Positions 1 to 6,393 of a stretch of 8,517 nucleotides of DNA are shown here, piece by piece; positions within the stretch are counted from its first letter, which is position 1, and each line of letters starts with the position of its first letter. The stretch is from positions 2,207-10,723 of the forward strand of contig DUCW01000175.1 of NCBI GenBank assembly GCA_012959595.1, written 5' to 3'. Source of the DNA: Gemmatimonadota bacterium. Lineage in GTDB: Bacteria; Gemmatimonadota; Gemmatimonadetes; Longimicrobiales; Gaopeijiaceae. A model generated the notes under the pieces. It made no database searches and was not told the origin of the DNA. It was given only the letters and a program-made list of their open reading frames with translations. Made by a program: the position numbers and the translations under genes.

Positions 1-777
1 GTCCTCAAGCAATTTGATATACCAGTCCCAGCTGAAGATCCCGAAGCTATAGTCGAGCTATTCGAAGCTCATATCACGCCTAAGACCCGATTGATCCTAA
101 TGTGTCATATGATTAATCTCACCGGCCAAATATTACCAGTAAAAGCAGTAACAACTATGGCCAGAAAATATGGGATTCCGGTAATTGTAGACGGAGCCCA
201 TGCGCTGGCACATTTTGATTTCAAGATTCCTGATCTAGGGTGTGACAACTATTCAGTAAGCCTACACAAATGGCTTTTTGCCCCACACGGTACCGGTCTT
301 CTTTATGTTAAAAAAGAATCCATTAAAGACATCTGGCCTCTCATGGCAGCCCGTGAATCTCAGAAAGAAAATATCCGAAAATTTGAAGAAATAGGAACAG
401 CCCCGGCCGCCAATTACTTGTCTATTGCAGAGGCTCTGACTTTCCATCAAGGGATTGGATCTAAACGGAAAGAAGCTCGATTGGTATATCTAAGAAATTA
501 TTGGATCGACCAATTGCTCAGAAATGATAGAATCCGTATCCATACCAGCCTACAGCCTGGGCTAGCAGCGGGTATAGCCAATGTAGAGATCATCGGACAA
601 GACATCGCCCAACTAAAAGAATGGCTATGGAATGAACATAGAATAATCACCGTTGCAATTAACCATCCTCAATTCCAAGGTCTAAGGATTACACCCAACG
701 TTTATACCAGTCTTGAAGAATTAGATCGCTTCGTTGCAGCAATGGAGAAAGTTCTAAACAATGGACTGTCAGCATGA
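1..777 (+). CDS. Class V aminotransferase-fold PLP enzyme, isopenicillin-N-epimerase-like (5' end cut by window)
   Basis: The frame is open from base 1 to a TGA at 775-777, so 258 C-terminal residues are visible and the N-terminus lies outside the window. Numbering from base 1, the PLP-ring aspartate sits in VDGAHA (D64) and the Schiff-base lysine in SLHKW (K90), followed by the glycine-rich GTGLLYV strand. EEIGTAP (about 129-135) and the late arginine in LRITPN (R229, candidate substrate-carboxylate ligand) also fit class V enzymes. Members include isopenicillin N epimerase, cysteine desulfurases and kynureninase. The SLHKW context and C-terminal layout are closest to the CefD-like group, but most such bacterial proteins have unknown substrates and need not act on penicillins. 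No cysteine-desulfurase loop cysteine is apparent. The serine hydrolase follows after 48 bp on the same strand and may be co-transcribed. The fold is confident; the substrate is unknown. Confidence 0.88.
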   Translation, partial: VLKQFDIPVPAEDPEAIVELFEAHITPKTRLILMCHMINLTGQILPVKAVTTMARKYGIPVIVDGAHALAHFDFKIPDLGCDNYSVSLHKWLFAPHGTGLLYVKKESIKDIWPLMAARESQKENIRKFEEIGTAPAANYLSIAEALTFHQGIGSKRKEARLVYLRNYWIDQLLRNDRIRIHTSLQPGLAAGIANVEIIGQDIAQLKEWLWNEHRIITVAINHPQFQGLRITPNVYTSLEELDRFVAAMEKVLNNGLSA

Positions 778-807
778 CATTAAAGCTCACCCTAAAATAG
801 CATTTCT

Positions 808-815
808 GAGGAGAG
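808..815 (+). promoter_or_regulatory. Shine-Dalgarno of the serine hydrolase gene
   Basis: GAGGAGAG lies 10 nt before the ATG at 826. It supports that start over the internal ATG at 853, which would also leave a hydrophobic leader but has no comparable purine run upstream. Confidence 0.65.
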
Positions 816-825
816 CAAACTGTCC

Positions 826-1965
826 ATGAAATCGACTAAACAATTACCACAAATGGTATTGGTATTTGCTACAGTAGCTTCAATTTTTTTCTATGCTTCC
901 TGTACCTCTGAACAATCTGATTTCGATTCTTTCGTTTTAGAATTTTCTAGCCAAATAGAGAAAGATGTCAAAACAGATGATGTCGGTAGTATTTCTTTCG
1001 GAATCTTCCAGCACGGTGACGTGATTCACTCTGATGCCTTCGGTATCATAGATAGAGAAACTTCTGAGCTAGCTCGACCTGATCACATCTATCGAACGGG
1101 ATCCATTTCAAAATCAATTACTGCAGTACTAATGATGCTTCTTGCTCAGGACGGACTACTCAGCATAGACGATCCAGTATCGAAATTTCTCCCCGAAATC
1201 ATACAAAATACTCAGGGGATCATTCCCTCCATAACCCTGAGCCAACTGGCTAGCCATACCAGTGGGTTGATTAGGGAACCCGATGTGGAAGGAGCTGCAT
1301 CTGGACCCGTCGAAGCCTGGGAAGACAAAATACTGACTTCCATCAAACATACTCAGTCCCAAGCCGATCCCGGGGAGGAATATTCATACTCTAATATAGG
1401 ATATGGAATACTGGGGCTTGCTCTTTCTAGGGCCGCTGGTGCTCCATTCATGGATCTTGTTGAGGATCGAATTTTCCAACCGCTTGGTATGACTTCATCA
1501 ACCTTCGCTATAGATGATAGGCTGAGACCTCTTCTGGCTTCGGGCTATGTTTACCAGGATGGAGTTATAGATGGAACTGTTCCATTCTTAGAACATGCCG
1601 GAAGAGGCTATAAAGTTCCCAACGGTGGAGTCTACTCTACGACCAGTGACCTTGCCAAATTTTCCAGAATCATGACTGGAAGAGAACCTCAGCTACTCTC
1701 AGAGAGCCAGCGAAAGAGTATGCTGTCGATACGAACACCAGAAAGTGATACTGAGGGTTATGGTTTGGGTTTCTCTCTCAGCAAAGATGAAGCAGGCTTT
1801 TGGTGGGTCAGCCATGGTGGGTCAGTAGCTGGCTATAATGCGTACCTCTTATTTCAACCTGATTCACAACTTAGCATCGTACTGCTTAGAAATTATTCCG
1901 GGGGAGTGACAAATCTTGAAAGATTGGCACGTGAACTCGGTGACAAACTACTTTCAATCCAATAG
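826..1965 (+). CDS. Exported beta-lactamase-related serine hydrolase (class C / PBP-like fold)
   Basis: A 379-residue protein with all three active-site motifs of the beta-lactamase/esterase/DD-peptidase superfamily. These are SxxK at S93-K96 (SISK), YxN at Y188-N190 (YSN) and an HGG triad at 330-332 replacing KTG. The serine is the acylated nucleophile; the HxG variant is common in esterases, D-aminopeptidase-like enzymes and other class-C relatives, so true beta-lactamase activity should not be assumed. Residues 1-25 form a signal sequence (basic K2-K5 region, hydrophobic 10-24) ending in YASC. C26 may be lipidated, although tyrosine at -3 is atypical for a lipobox, so simple secretion is also possible. 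The protein probably acts in the periplasm or on a membrane face. The frame is intact and of normal family length. It ends 17 bp from the convergent nadC stop. The substrate is unknown. Confidence 0.9.
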   Translation: MKSTKQLPQMVLVFATVASIFFYASCTSEQSDFDSFVLEFSSQIEKDVKTDDVGSISFGIFQHGDVIHSDAFGIIDRETSELARPDHIYRTGSISKSITAVLMMLLAQDGLLSIDDPVSKFLPEIIQNTQGIIPSITLSQLASHTSGLIREPDVEGAASGPVEAWEDKILTSIKHTQSQADPGEEYSYSNIGYGILGLALSRAAGAPFMDLVEDRIFQPLGMTSSTFAIDDRLRPLLASGYVYQDGVIDGTVPFLEHAGRGYKVPNGGVYSTTSDLAKFSRIMTGREPQLLSESQRKSMLSIRTPESDTEGYGLGFSLSKDEAGFWWVSHGGSVAGYNAYLLFQPDSQLSIVLLRNYSGGVTNLERLARELGDKLLSIQ

Positions 1966-1982
1966 TCCATCATCCTAGCTAA

Positions 1983-2822
1983 TCAAAATGCTAGATCTAG
2001 GCCGAAATCCAATACTGGTGAGGAGTGTGTAATCCATCCGCTCGAAATGTAATCGACTCCAGTAGCCGCTATCGCTCCGACCGAATCAAGTGTGACATTC
2101 CCAGATGCTTCGAGTAAGGCCTTACCATTGTTGGTTTTCACCGCTTCGGACAAGGTTGCGTTATCCATATTGTCCAGCAGAATGGAACGAGCTCCACAAC
2201 TCAACGCTTCTTCAAACTGCTCTAGAGTGTCTACCTCTATCTCCACCCCTATATCTGGCCCTATATCACCGATCATCTTAAAGGCATTGGAAACTCCTCC
2301 GGAGATTGCTATATGGTTGTCTTTTATCAATACTCCTCCATCTAAACCATATCTGTGATTAACCCCGCCACCTACCCTAACAGCATATTTTTCTAAGGCT
2401 CTCAGGCCTGGTGTGGTCTTTCTGGTGCAACAAATTTTAGCATTGGTTCCAGCGACTGCAACAACCATTTCGTTAGTTGCAGTGGCCACTCCAGAAAGAT
2501 GCCCTAGGAAGTTCAGAGCTGTTCTTTCAGCCTTAAGGATAGAAGAAGCTGCACCGACGATCACGGCCACAATTGTGCCCGATGACAACACCTGGCCGTC
2601 AGAAACTTTCCAATCAATGGAAAGATTCGAGTCCACAATGTCAAAAGTCAGCCCGGCAACCATATCTCCAGCCAAAACTCCCTGCTGCCGTGCAAGAATT
2701 CCAGCTGAAATCTCAACTTCTTGCTTGATCAATCGATCCGAAGTGATGTCGCCACCAGATCCCAGATCTTCAGTTAAGCTTTTCTCAACTAAGTTCCTAA
2801 AAAGAATTTCCGGTAGCGGCAA
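1983..2822 (-). CDS. nadC: Nicotinate-nucleotide pyrophosphorylase (carboxylating), quinolinate phosphoribosyltransferase
   Basis: This cytosolic enzyme converts quinolinate plus PRPP to nicotinate mononucleotide, CO2 and pyrophosphate, the step after NadA in de novo NAD synthesis. The protein is 279 residues, normal for the family. Visible family motifs are TRKTTPGLR (133-141), KYAVRVGGG then VNHRYGL (145-160, with H156 and R157), the lysine in IKDNH (K167), EIEVDT (194-199), LLDNMD (215-220), EASGN (238-242) and the C-terminal VDYISSG (257-263). The first part (to about 110) is the family's N-terminal open-sandwich domain, and the rest is the alpha/beta barrel. The start is TTG at 2822. A good ribosome site sits 6 nt upstream and no in-frame ATG lies nearby. 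The gene follows nadA after 32 bp on the same strand, so co-transcription is very likely. Confidence 0.97.
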   Translation of the reverse strand: MPLPEILFRNLVEKSLTEDLGSGGDITSDRLIKQEVEISAGILARQQGVLAGDMVAGLTFDIVDSNLSIDWKVSDGQVLSSGTIVAVIVGAASSILKAERTALNFLGHLSGVATATNEMVVAVAGTNAKICCTRKTTPGLRALEKYAVRVGGGVNHRYGLDGGVLIKDNHIAISGGVSNAFKMIGDIGPDIGVEIEVDTLEQFEEALSCGARSILLDNMDNATLSEAVKTNNGKALLEASGNVTLDSVGAIAATGVDYISSGWITHSSPVLDFGLDLAF

Positions 2823-2828
2823 ATCGTA

Positions 2829-2834
2829 TCCCTT
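2829..2834 (-). promoter_or_regulatory. Shine-Dalgarno that fixes the TTG start of nadC
   Basis: On the minus strand AAGGGA lies 6 nt before the TTG at 2822-2820, inside the 32-bp nadA-nadC gap. With no in-frame ATG nearby, this site is the main argument for the non-ATG start. Confidence 0.6.
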
Positions 2835-2854
2835 AGACGGATTAGGAAAACACT

Positions 2855-3940
2855 CTACTGAGATACCGTGTCCAGATGACTCAAAGATAATCTGTCTTCA
2901 ACAACTACGCTTCTCAGCACACTTCTTTGTTCAAAATCTTTTCCTTCGACCTCAAGATCAATCATTCCTTGGACAGCTTGACGAGCTCTTGAAGAAATGT
3001 CCTCTGGAATTGTGACTTCATACCTAATTAGTTCCAGGCTCTCTATAATATTCTGCAAATTTATGGTTTTCATATGTGGGCACAAATTACAGGGCCTTAT
3101 GAATTCGACATCTTCTCCAATTTCAGCGGAAACATTGTCGCTCATGGAGCACTCTGTCACCATCATAACCTTTGGTGGGCGATTCACATTTACATAGCGA
3201 ATCAATGAAGAGGTTGAACCAGCAAAATCTGCTTCTTCTAATACTTCTGGAGAGCACTCCGGATGAGCTAAAATAGAAATTCCTGGAGAAGATTTTCTAT
3301 ACTGTCTGAGTTCTTCTGCTGTAAATCTCTCGTGGACTTCACATCTCCCCTTCCATGCAATGATCTCCACATCAGTCTGACCTGCGACATTTTTCGACAA
3401 AAATTCATCAGGAAGGAGTATTACCCTATCAACCCCGAAAGCTTCGACTACGGCTATTGCATTAGCCGATGTACAACAGAGATCGGCTTCTGCTTTTACA
3501 CCAGCTGAAGTGTTAACATAAGTCACGACAGGAACACCTGGATATTTTCTCTTGAGCTGACGAACATCCTCTCCCGTGATGGATGCAGCCAACGAACAAC
3601 CTGCATCAAGACTAGGAATCAAAACAGTTTTGTCTGGGGACAGTAACTTTGACGTTTCTGCCATAAAATGAACACCGGCTTGTACAATGATGTCTGCGTC
3701 TATTTGCTGGGCTTGCATGGCGAGTTGAAGTGAATCGCCAACAAAATCAGCCACGCAATGATAGATATCCGGAGTCTGATAGTTGTGCGCAAGCACCACA
3801 GCATTCTTCTCCGTCTTCAATTCATTGATTCTATAAATCAACGGAGCCATAATTGGCCATTCAACAGAAGGAATCACGTTCTTTACTTTTTCAAATAAAG
3901 GATCTGTGACTTTAGCTATCTCTGGGCTATATTTGATCAT
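2855..3940 (-). CDS. nadA: Quinolinate synthase A
   Basis: This cytosolic [4Fe-4S] enzyme condenses iminoaspartate with dihydroxyacetone phosphate to give quinolinate, which NadC uses. The 361-residue protein carries the three repeated-domain signatures. AHNYQ is at 51-55, GDSLQLA at 68-74, VHFMAETSK at 90-98 and a first cluster cysteine in DAGCS (C115). The second cluster cysteine is in HPECSPEV (C229). The third, C287, is in the hallmark LCPHMK (286-291). C115, C229 and C287 match the three cysteines that ligate the cluster in the family; the fourth iron is left free for substrate. TECSMSDN (262-269) is also conserved. The ATG at 3940 is secure because an in-frame TAG lies two codons upstream. 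The ribosome site is weak (AGAAAG). The gene lies 61 bp downstream of the M28 peptidase on the same strand and directly ahead of nadC. nadB, which would supply iminoaspartate, is absent from the window. Confidence 0.97.
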   Translation of the reverse strand: MIKYSPEIAKVTDPLFEKVKNVIPSVEWPIMAPLIYRINELKTEKNAVVLAHNYQTPDIYHCVADFVGDSLQLAMQAQQIDADIIVQAGVHFMAETSKLLSPDKTVLIPSLDAGCSLAASITGEDVRQLKRKYPGVPVVTYVNTSAGVKAEADLCCTSANAIAVVEAFGVDRVILLPDEFLSKNVAGQTDVEIIAWKGRCEVHERFTAEELRQYRKSSPGISILAHPECSPEVLEEADFAGSTSSLIRYVNVNRPPKVMMVTECSMSDNVSAEIGEDVEFIRPCNLCPHMKTINLQNIIESLELIRYEVTIPEDISSRARQAVQGMIDLEVEGKDFEQRSVLRSVVVEDRLSLSHLDTVSQ

Positions 3941-3975
3941 GTCTTTCTAGATTAAGACTGTATCTCCATTGTATA

Positions 3976-3988
3976 TTCCGGTCCAGAA
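3976..3988. promoter_or_regulatory. 13-bp imperfect palindrome upstream of nadA (possible operator, tentative)
   Basis: TTCCGGTCCAGAA reads nearly the same on both strands, differing only at the centre and one symmetric pair. It lies about 36 bp before the nadA ATG, in the 61-bp gap behind the peptidase gene. A 7-bp inverted repeat (GATTAAG at 3950-3956, CTTAATC at 3993-3999) flanks it. The placement would suit a repressor of NAD synthesis, but it matches no NAD-regulator site that I recognise and short palindromes arise by chance. Confidence 0.2.
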
Positions 3989-4001
3989 AATCCTTAATCA
4001 G

Positions 4002-5240
4002 CTATTCGTTAAGGGTAGCTCCAGCGAGTTGCCCAATCGCACCCAAAGTAGTCTGGGCGGCATTCAGTCCTAACCGGAAATCATCATCACTAAAGGTATC
4101 GAAGACGTCTATCGGTTGGTGCCAAGTTGGATTCCAGCCTGCTCCAGTATGCATCCCTCTTTCATTTTCCCTCAAGCTTACTGCTGGCACTAGATCCATG
4201 AAAGGTGTGGAATCTGTATTGGTCATATGATTTCCCACGGCTCCAGGATAATCCGTTGCATATTTCTCGTTAGCGTCACGCAAGAAAAAAGCGAGCCTCA
4301 TAGCCCTATCAGCGTATTTTGCTCCTGACTGAAATTCTATATTAATATCTGCTTCAGGTCTTTGATTTGGGTTATAGGTTCCATCTTCCCTCGGCATCCC
4401 GTGATCCCACATCATCATATCATGCTGAATCATAGCAACCCAAGTCGGTTCAGGGTATTGACCGGATCCTACTGGATCTTCCCAACCTTGGAGTTCAGCT
4501 CGTTGTTCTACATACGCACGAGCTCCATTCAGTCCTGTTTCTTCATTGTTCCAAAGAGCGAAACGAATTGTTCTTTCCGTTTCCACGTCTGGCATATTTA
4601 GCACCCTGGCCAACTCCATCACCAAGGCGGTTCCTGATCCATTATCATTTGCCGCCTCACCCCATCCGTGACCATCCATATGAGCTCCCAGAATATACAT
4701 TTCATCTGGCCGAGTGCTTCCCACTTTAGTGCAAAACACTTGCTCCCTCGGACCAGGAATTGAAGACTGGCTGTTTAATGCCCGCAACCTTTCATCTGGC
4801 TGCAATTCTGAATCATTGACCACACCGGTACGTCTCGTGACTCCTCTTTGTCGAGACCCTCCTGGACCCATTCTGAATTCACCACTGTTTATGACTGGAT
4901 CAGGTGGCACACCCCTGGATCCACCTCCAGAAGACCGCCTAGGAGGGGGATTGAAGTCATAGTAGAGTCGCTCTGTTTTACAGCCATAACTTTCAAGTTG
5001 CTCCTCAATCCAGTCTACGGCCGCCAGATTCCTATCAGTTCCCTGCCTTCTGTCGCCGAATTGTGTTAAGCCTTTTATAGTTTCCTTGTAATTATCCAAG
5101 TTCAACCGATCCACCAATTCACTGACCATATCGGCTTCATCTGATTCTTGGGCTTCCGCGTAGGATGATACTCCGATCAAACACATAGAAGCTGTAACTA
5201 AAGCTAGTGCTCTTGAGTAAACGGATTGAATTAGACTCAT
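4002..5240 (-). CDS. Secreted M28-family zinc metallopeptidase (aminopeptidase-like)
   Basis: I place the start at the ATG 5238-5240 (412 residues), not the upstream in-frame ATG at 5285, because an AGAGGAG site precedes it and a clean signal peptide then begins at residue 1. That peptide has a hydrophobic core at about 11-25 and an AEA cleavage site at 28-30. The M28 metal ligands are in the usual order. H187 is in GAHMDG, the bridging D199 in NDNGSG, E233/E234 (general base and ligand) in WNNEETG, D274 in QHDMM and H374 in WHQPID. TDSTPFMD (343-350) corresponds to the family's SDHxPF loop. The enzyme is therefore probably a di-zinc exopeptidase in the periplasm or outside the cell; its substrate is unknown. 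An unusually long Pro/Gly/Arg-rich stretch (about 98-160) separates the N-terminal helices from the catalytic core. It lies 61 bp upstream of nadA on the same strand. Confidence 0.9.
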   Translation of the reverse strand: MSLIQSVYSRALALVTASMCLIGVSSYAEAQESDEADMVSELVDRLNLDNYKETIKGLTQFGDRRQGTDRNLAAVDWIEEQLESYGCKTERLYYDFNPPPRRSSGGGSRGVPPDPVINSGEFRMGPGGSRQRGVTRRTGVVNDSELQPDERLRALNSQSSIPGPREQVFCTKVGSTRPDEMYILGAHMDGHGWGEAANDNGSGTALVMELARVLNMPDVETERTIRFALWNNEETGLNGARAYVEQRAELQGWEDPVGSGQYPEPTWVAMIQHDMMMWDHGMPREDGTYNPNQRPEADINIEFQSGAKYADRAMRLAFFLRDANEKYATDYPGAVGNHMTNTDSTPFMDLVPAVSLRENERGMHTGAGWNPTWHQPIDVFDTFSDDDFRLGLNAAQTTLGAIGQLAGATLNE

Positions 5241-5244
5241 CTGA

Positions 5245-5251
5245 CTCCTCT
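5245..5251 (-). promoter_or_regulatory. Shine-Dalgarno that fixes the M28 peptidase start
   Basis: AGAGGAG on the minus strand is separated by TCAG from the ATG at 5240. It favours this start over the ATG 45 nt upstream, which would bury the signal peptide behind an extra 15 residues. Confidence 0.7.
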
Positions 5252-5417
5252 GTACAAAGCGTAACAAAGTTAACATTACTCCCAATCCCCTACGTCCTAG
5301 TTAGTCATCAACGAAGGTCGGCGGTCTTTTCTTTAAGAATTCTATCAATAAATGGCCCATGCCACCACGCTATTTTTTGAATCATATTCTAATGGCATCC
5401 TCATAACAGCAAAAATC

Positions 5418-5444
5418 TTGTAAAGGATAAGATAATAATATAGA
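5418..5444 (+). promoter_or_regulatory. Candidate sigma70-like promoter for the SDR-desaturase pair (weak)
   Basis: TTGTAA (5418-5423) and TATAGA (5439-5444) resemble -35 and -10 boxes, but the 15-bp spacer is shorter than the optimal 17. They lie about 50 bp before the SDR ATG in an AT-rich stretch. This is pattern matching only. Confidence 0.22.
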
Positions 5445-5495
5445 ATGAACTGACCCTAGGAGTAGACCCCCCTTCACAGCAAAGACCAAAGACCA

Positions 5496-6338
5496 ATGTC
5501 CAAAGGCATCCAAAGAGTCCTCATAGTAGGGTGTGGTTACATAGGATCGCTGGTGGCTCAACTTCTTAACAAGCAAGGAATCGACGTTTGGTCTCTTAAC
5601 AGAACTCCAAAACATCTGTCGCCTCAAATCAAACAAATCCTTGGAGATGTAACCGACCTCAGTAGTCTGCCTCGACTCAATAAGAACTTTGATGCTGTTG
5701 TATACGCAGTGTCTCCACAAAATAAAACTGAGGAGGCCTACCGCTCTGCCTATTATACAGGACTGGCACACGTCATGAAGAAAATCAATCATCCAAATAA
5801 TTCCCGAGTGATCCTTCCTATGGATAAAGAAAGCTCGGTCAGGGTGTTATTGGTATCCAGTACAGGAGTTTTTGGTCAAAATGGAGGAGAATGGGTGGAG
5901 GAAGAAACCCGCCCCAACCCAACTAACGAAACCAGTAGACAATTACTCGAAGCTGAACGCCTTGCAATACGCTTGGGAAATCCTGGTATAGTAATCAGAC
6001 TTGGTGGTATTTATGGTCCTGGAAGAACCCGGATGATAAAAAAATTCATGGATGGAGAATGCACTTGTCCAGAAACCTTGCATTACACAAATCGTATCCA
6101 CAGGGATGACTGTGCTGAATCCATTTGTCATCTCTTGAGTCTTCTTGCCCCAAAAAACTTGTATATAGGAGCCGACAATGACCCGGCACCTCTTCATGTG
6201 ATCTATAACTGGATGGCTGAGAAAACCGGAAATGAGCGTAGATTTTGTCGTAAAGAGAAATGCATTAAGGACCAACAAACGATGCCGGAACCAACGTCTT
6301 ACCGAATCTGGATTCGCTTTTACATATTCCACCTTTAG
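5496..6338 (+). CDS. NAD(P)-dependent epimerase/dehydratase-like atypical SDR, YeeZ-type (3' end frameshifted)
   Basis: A Rossmann protein of the extended/atypical SDR class that resembles YeeZ. The nucleotide-binding glycine motif GCGYIG is at 12-17 after the first strand VLIVG. GDVTD (50-54) is the adenine-side acidic position. SSTGVFG (121-127) replaces the usual catalytic serine strand. RLGGIYGPGR (168-177) and TNRIHRDDCA (198-207) are typical of this subgroup. No classical YxxxK is evident, so catalysis is uncertain. The ATG at 5496 is the only start after an in-frame TAG at 5463, and its ribosome site is poor. From about residue 250 the reading leaves the family pattern and ends in an unrelated tail (TAG 6336-6338). 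The expected C-terminus continues in the +1 frame to a TAA at 6391-6393. If one base of the T run 6243-6246 is extra, the protein is 298 residues. As read, it probably lacks a folded C-terminus. Confidence 0.85.
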   Translation: MSKGIQRVLIVGCGYIGSLVAQLLNKQGIDVWSLNRTPKHLSPQIKQILGDVTDLSSLPRLNKNFDAVVYAVSPQNKTEEAYRSAYYTGLAHVMKKINHPNNSRVILPMDKESSVRVLLVSSTGVFGQNGGEWVEEETRPNPTNETSRQLLEAERLAIRLGNPGIVIRLGGIYGPGRTRMIKKFMDGECTCPETLHYTNRIHRDDCAESICHLLSLLAPKNLYIGADNDPAPLHVIYNWMAEKTGNERRFCRKEKCIKDQQTMPEPTSYRIWIRFYIFHL

Positions 6339-6393
6339 GGAGGGCTACGAACCTTTGATGGAACAAGAAATAGCGAGCCACAGACATGCCTAA
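6247..6393 (+). pseudogene. Out-of-frame C-terminal part of the SDR gene
   Basis: Read in the frame starting at 6247, 48 codons end with TAA 6391-6393. They give the family's expected C-terminal pattern: NKRCRNQRL (from 6274), then SGFAF, then a YSTFREGY-type ending. This frame has a TGA at 6199-6201, so the shift lies between 6202 and about 6273. The TTTT at 6243-6246 is the simplest site: removing one T joins the frames exactly. The segment has no start of its own with a ribosome site; the in-frame ATG at 6232 lacks one. Either the gene is broken or one base is a sequence error. Confidence 0.8.
6386..6393 (+). promoter_or_regulatory. Stop/start overlap coupling the SDR gene to the desaturase
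   Basis: ATGCCTAA contains the desaturase ATG (6386) and, in the other frame, the original SDR TAA (6391-6393). No good Shine-Dalgarno precedes the ATG, so translation of the desaturase probably depended on ribosomes arriving from the SDR frame. In the sequence as written they would stop at 6338, 47 nt short of this start. Confidence 0.6.

Larger units (their letters stand above)
5241..5495. other. Divergent intergenic region between the M28 peptidase and the SDR gene
   Basis: 255 bp with no convincing gene. It must hold the leftward promoter for the peptidase (and perhaps nadA-nadC) and the rightward promoter for the SDR-desaturase pair. The right half is AT-rich. A 4-bp TGGC/GCCA hairpin with a distant T6 run at 5353-5378 is too weak to call a terminator. 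I recognise no RNA gene or riboswitch. Confidence 0.6.

Noticed and set aside
2413..3015. 200-codon plus-strand open frame
   Set aside because: It lies antisense across the 5' part of nadC and the 3' end of nadA, both unmistakable. It has no ribosome site or recognisable motif, and its low-complexity composition is typical of a shadow frame.
5241..5285. Upstream in-frame ATG (5285) as start of the M28 peptidase
   Set aside because: It has a poor ribosome site and would add 15 residues ahead of a well-formed signal peptide; the ATG at 5240 has AGAGGAG in front.
5353..5378. TGGC-CCAT-GCCA hairpin followed at a distance by TTTTTT
   Set aside because: The stem is only 4 bp, the T run is 8 nt away, and no plus-strand gene ends nearby that would need a terminator.
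5382..5792. 136-codon minus-strand open frame overlapping the intergenic region and the SDR start
   Set aside because: Most of it is antisense to the SDR Rossmann domain. It has no recognisable domain, and the part outside the SDR gene is AT-rich spacer.
5943..6332. 129-codon minus-strand open frame opposite the SDR C-terminal half
   Set aside because: It is antisense to conserved SDR motifs (YGPGR, NRIHRDD) and has no motif or start signal of its own.
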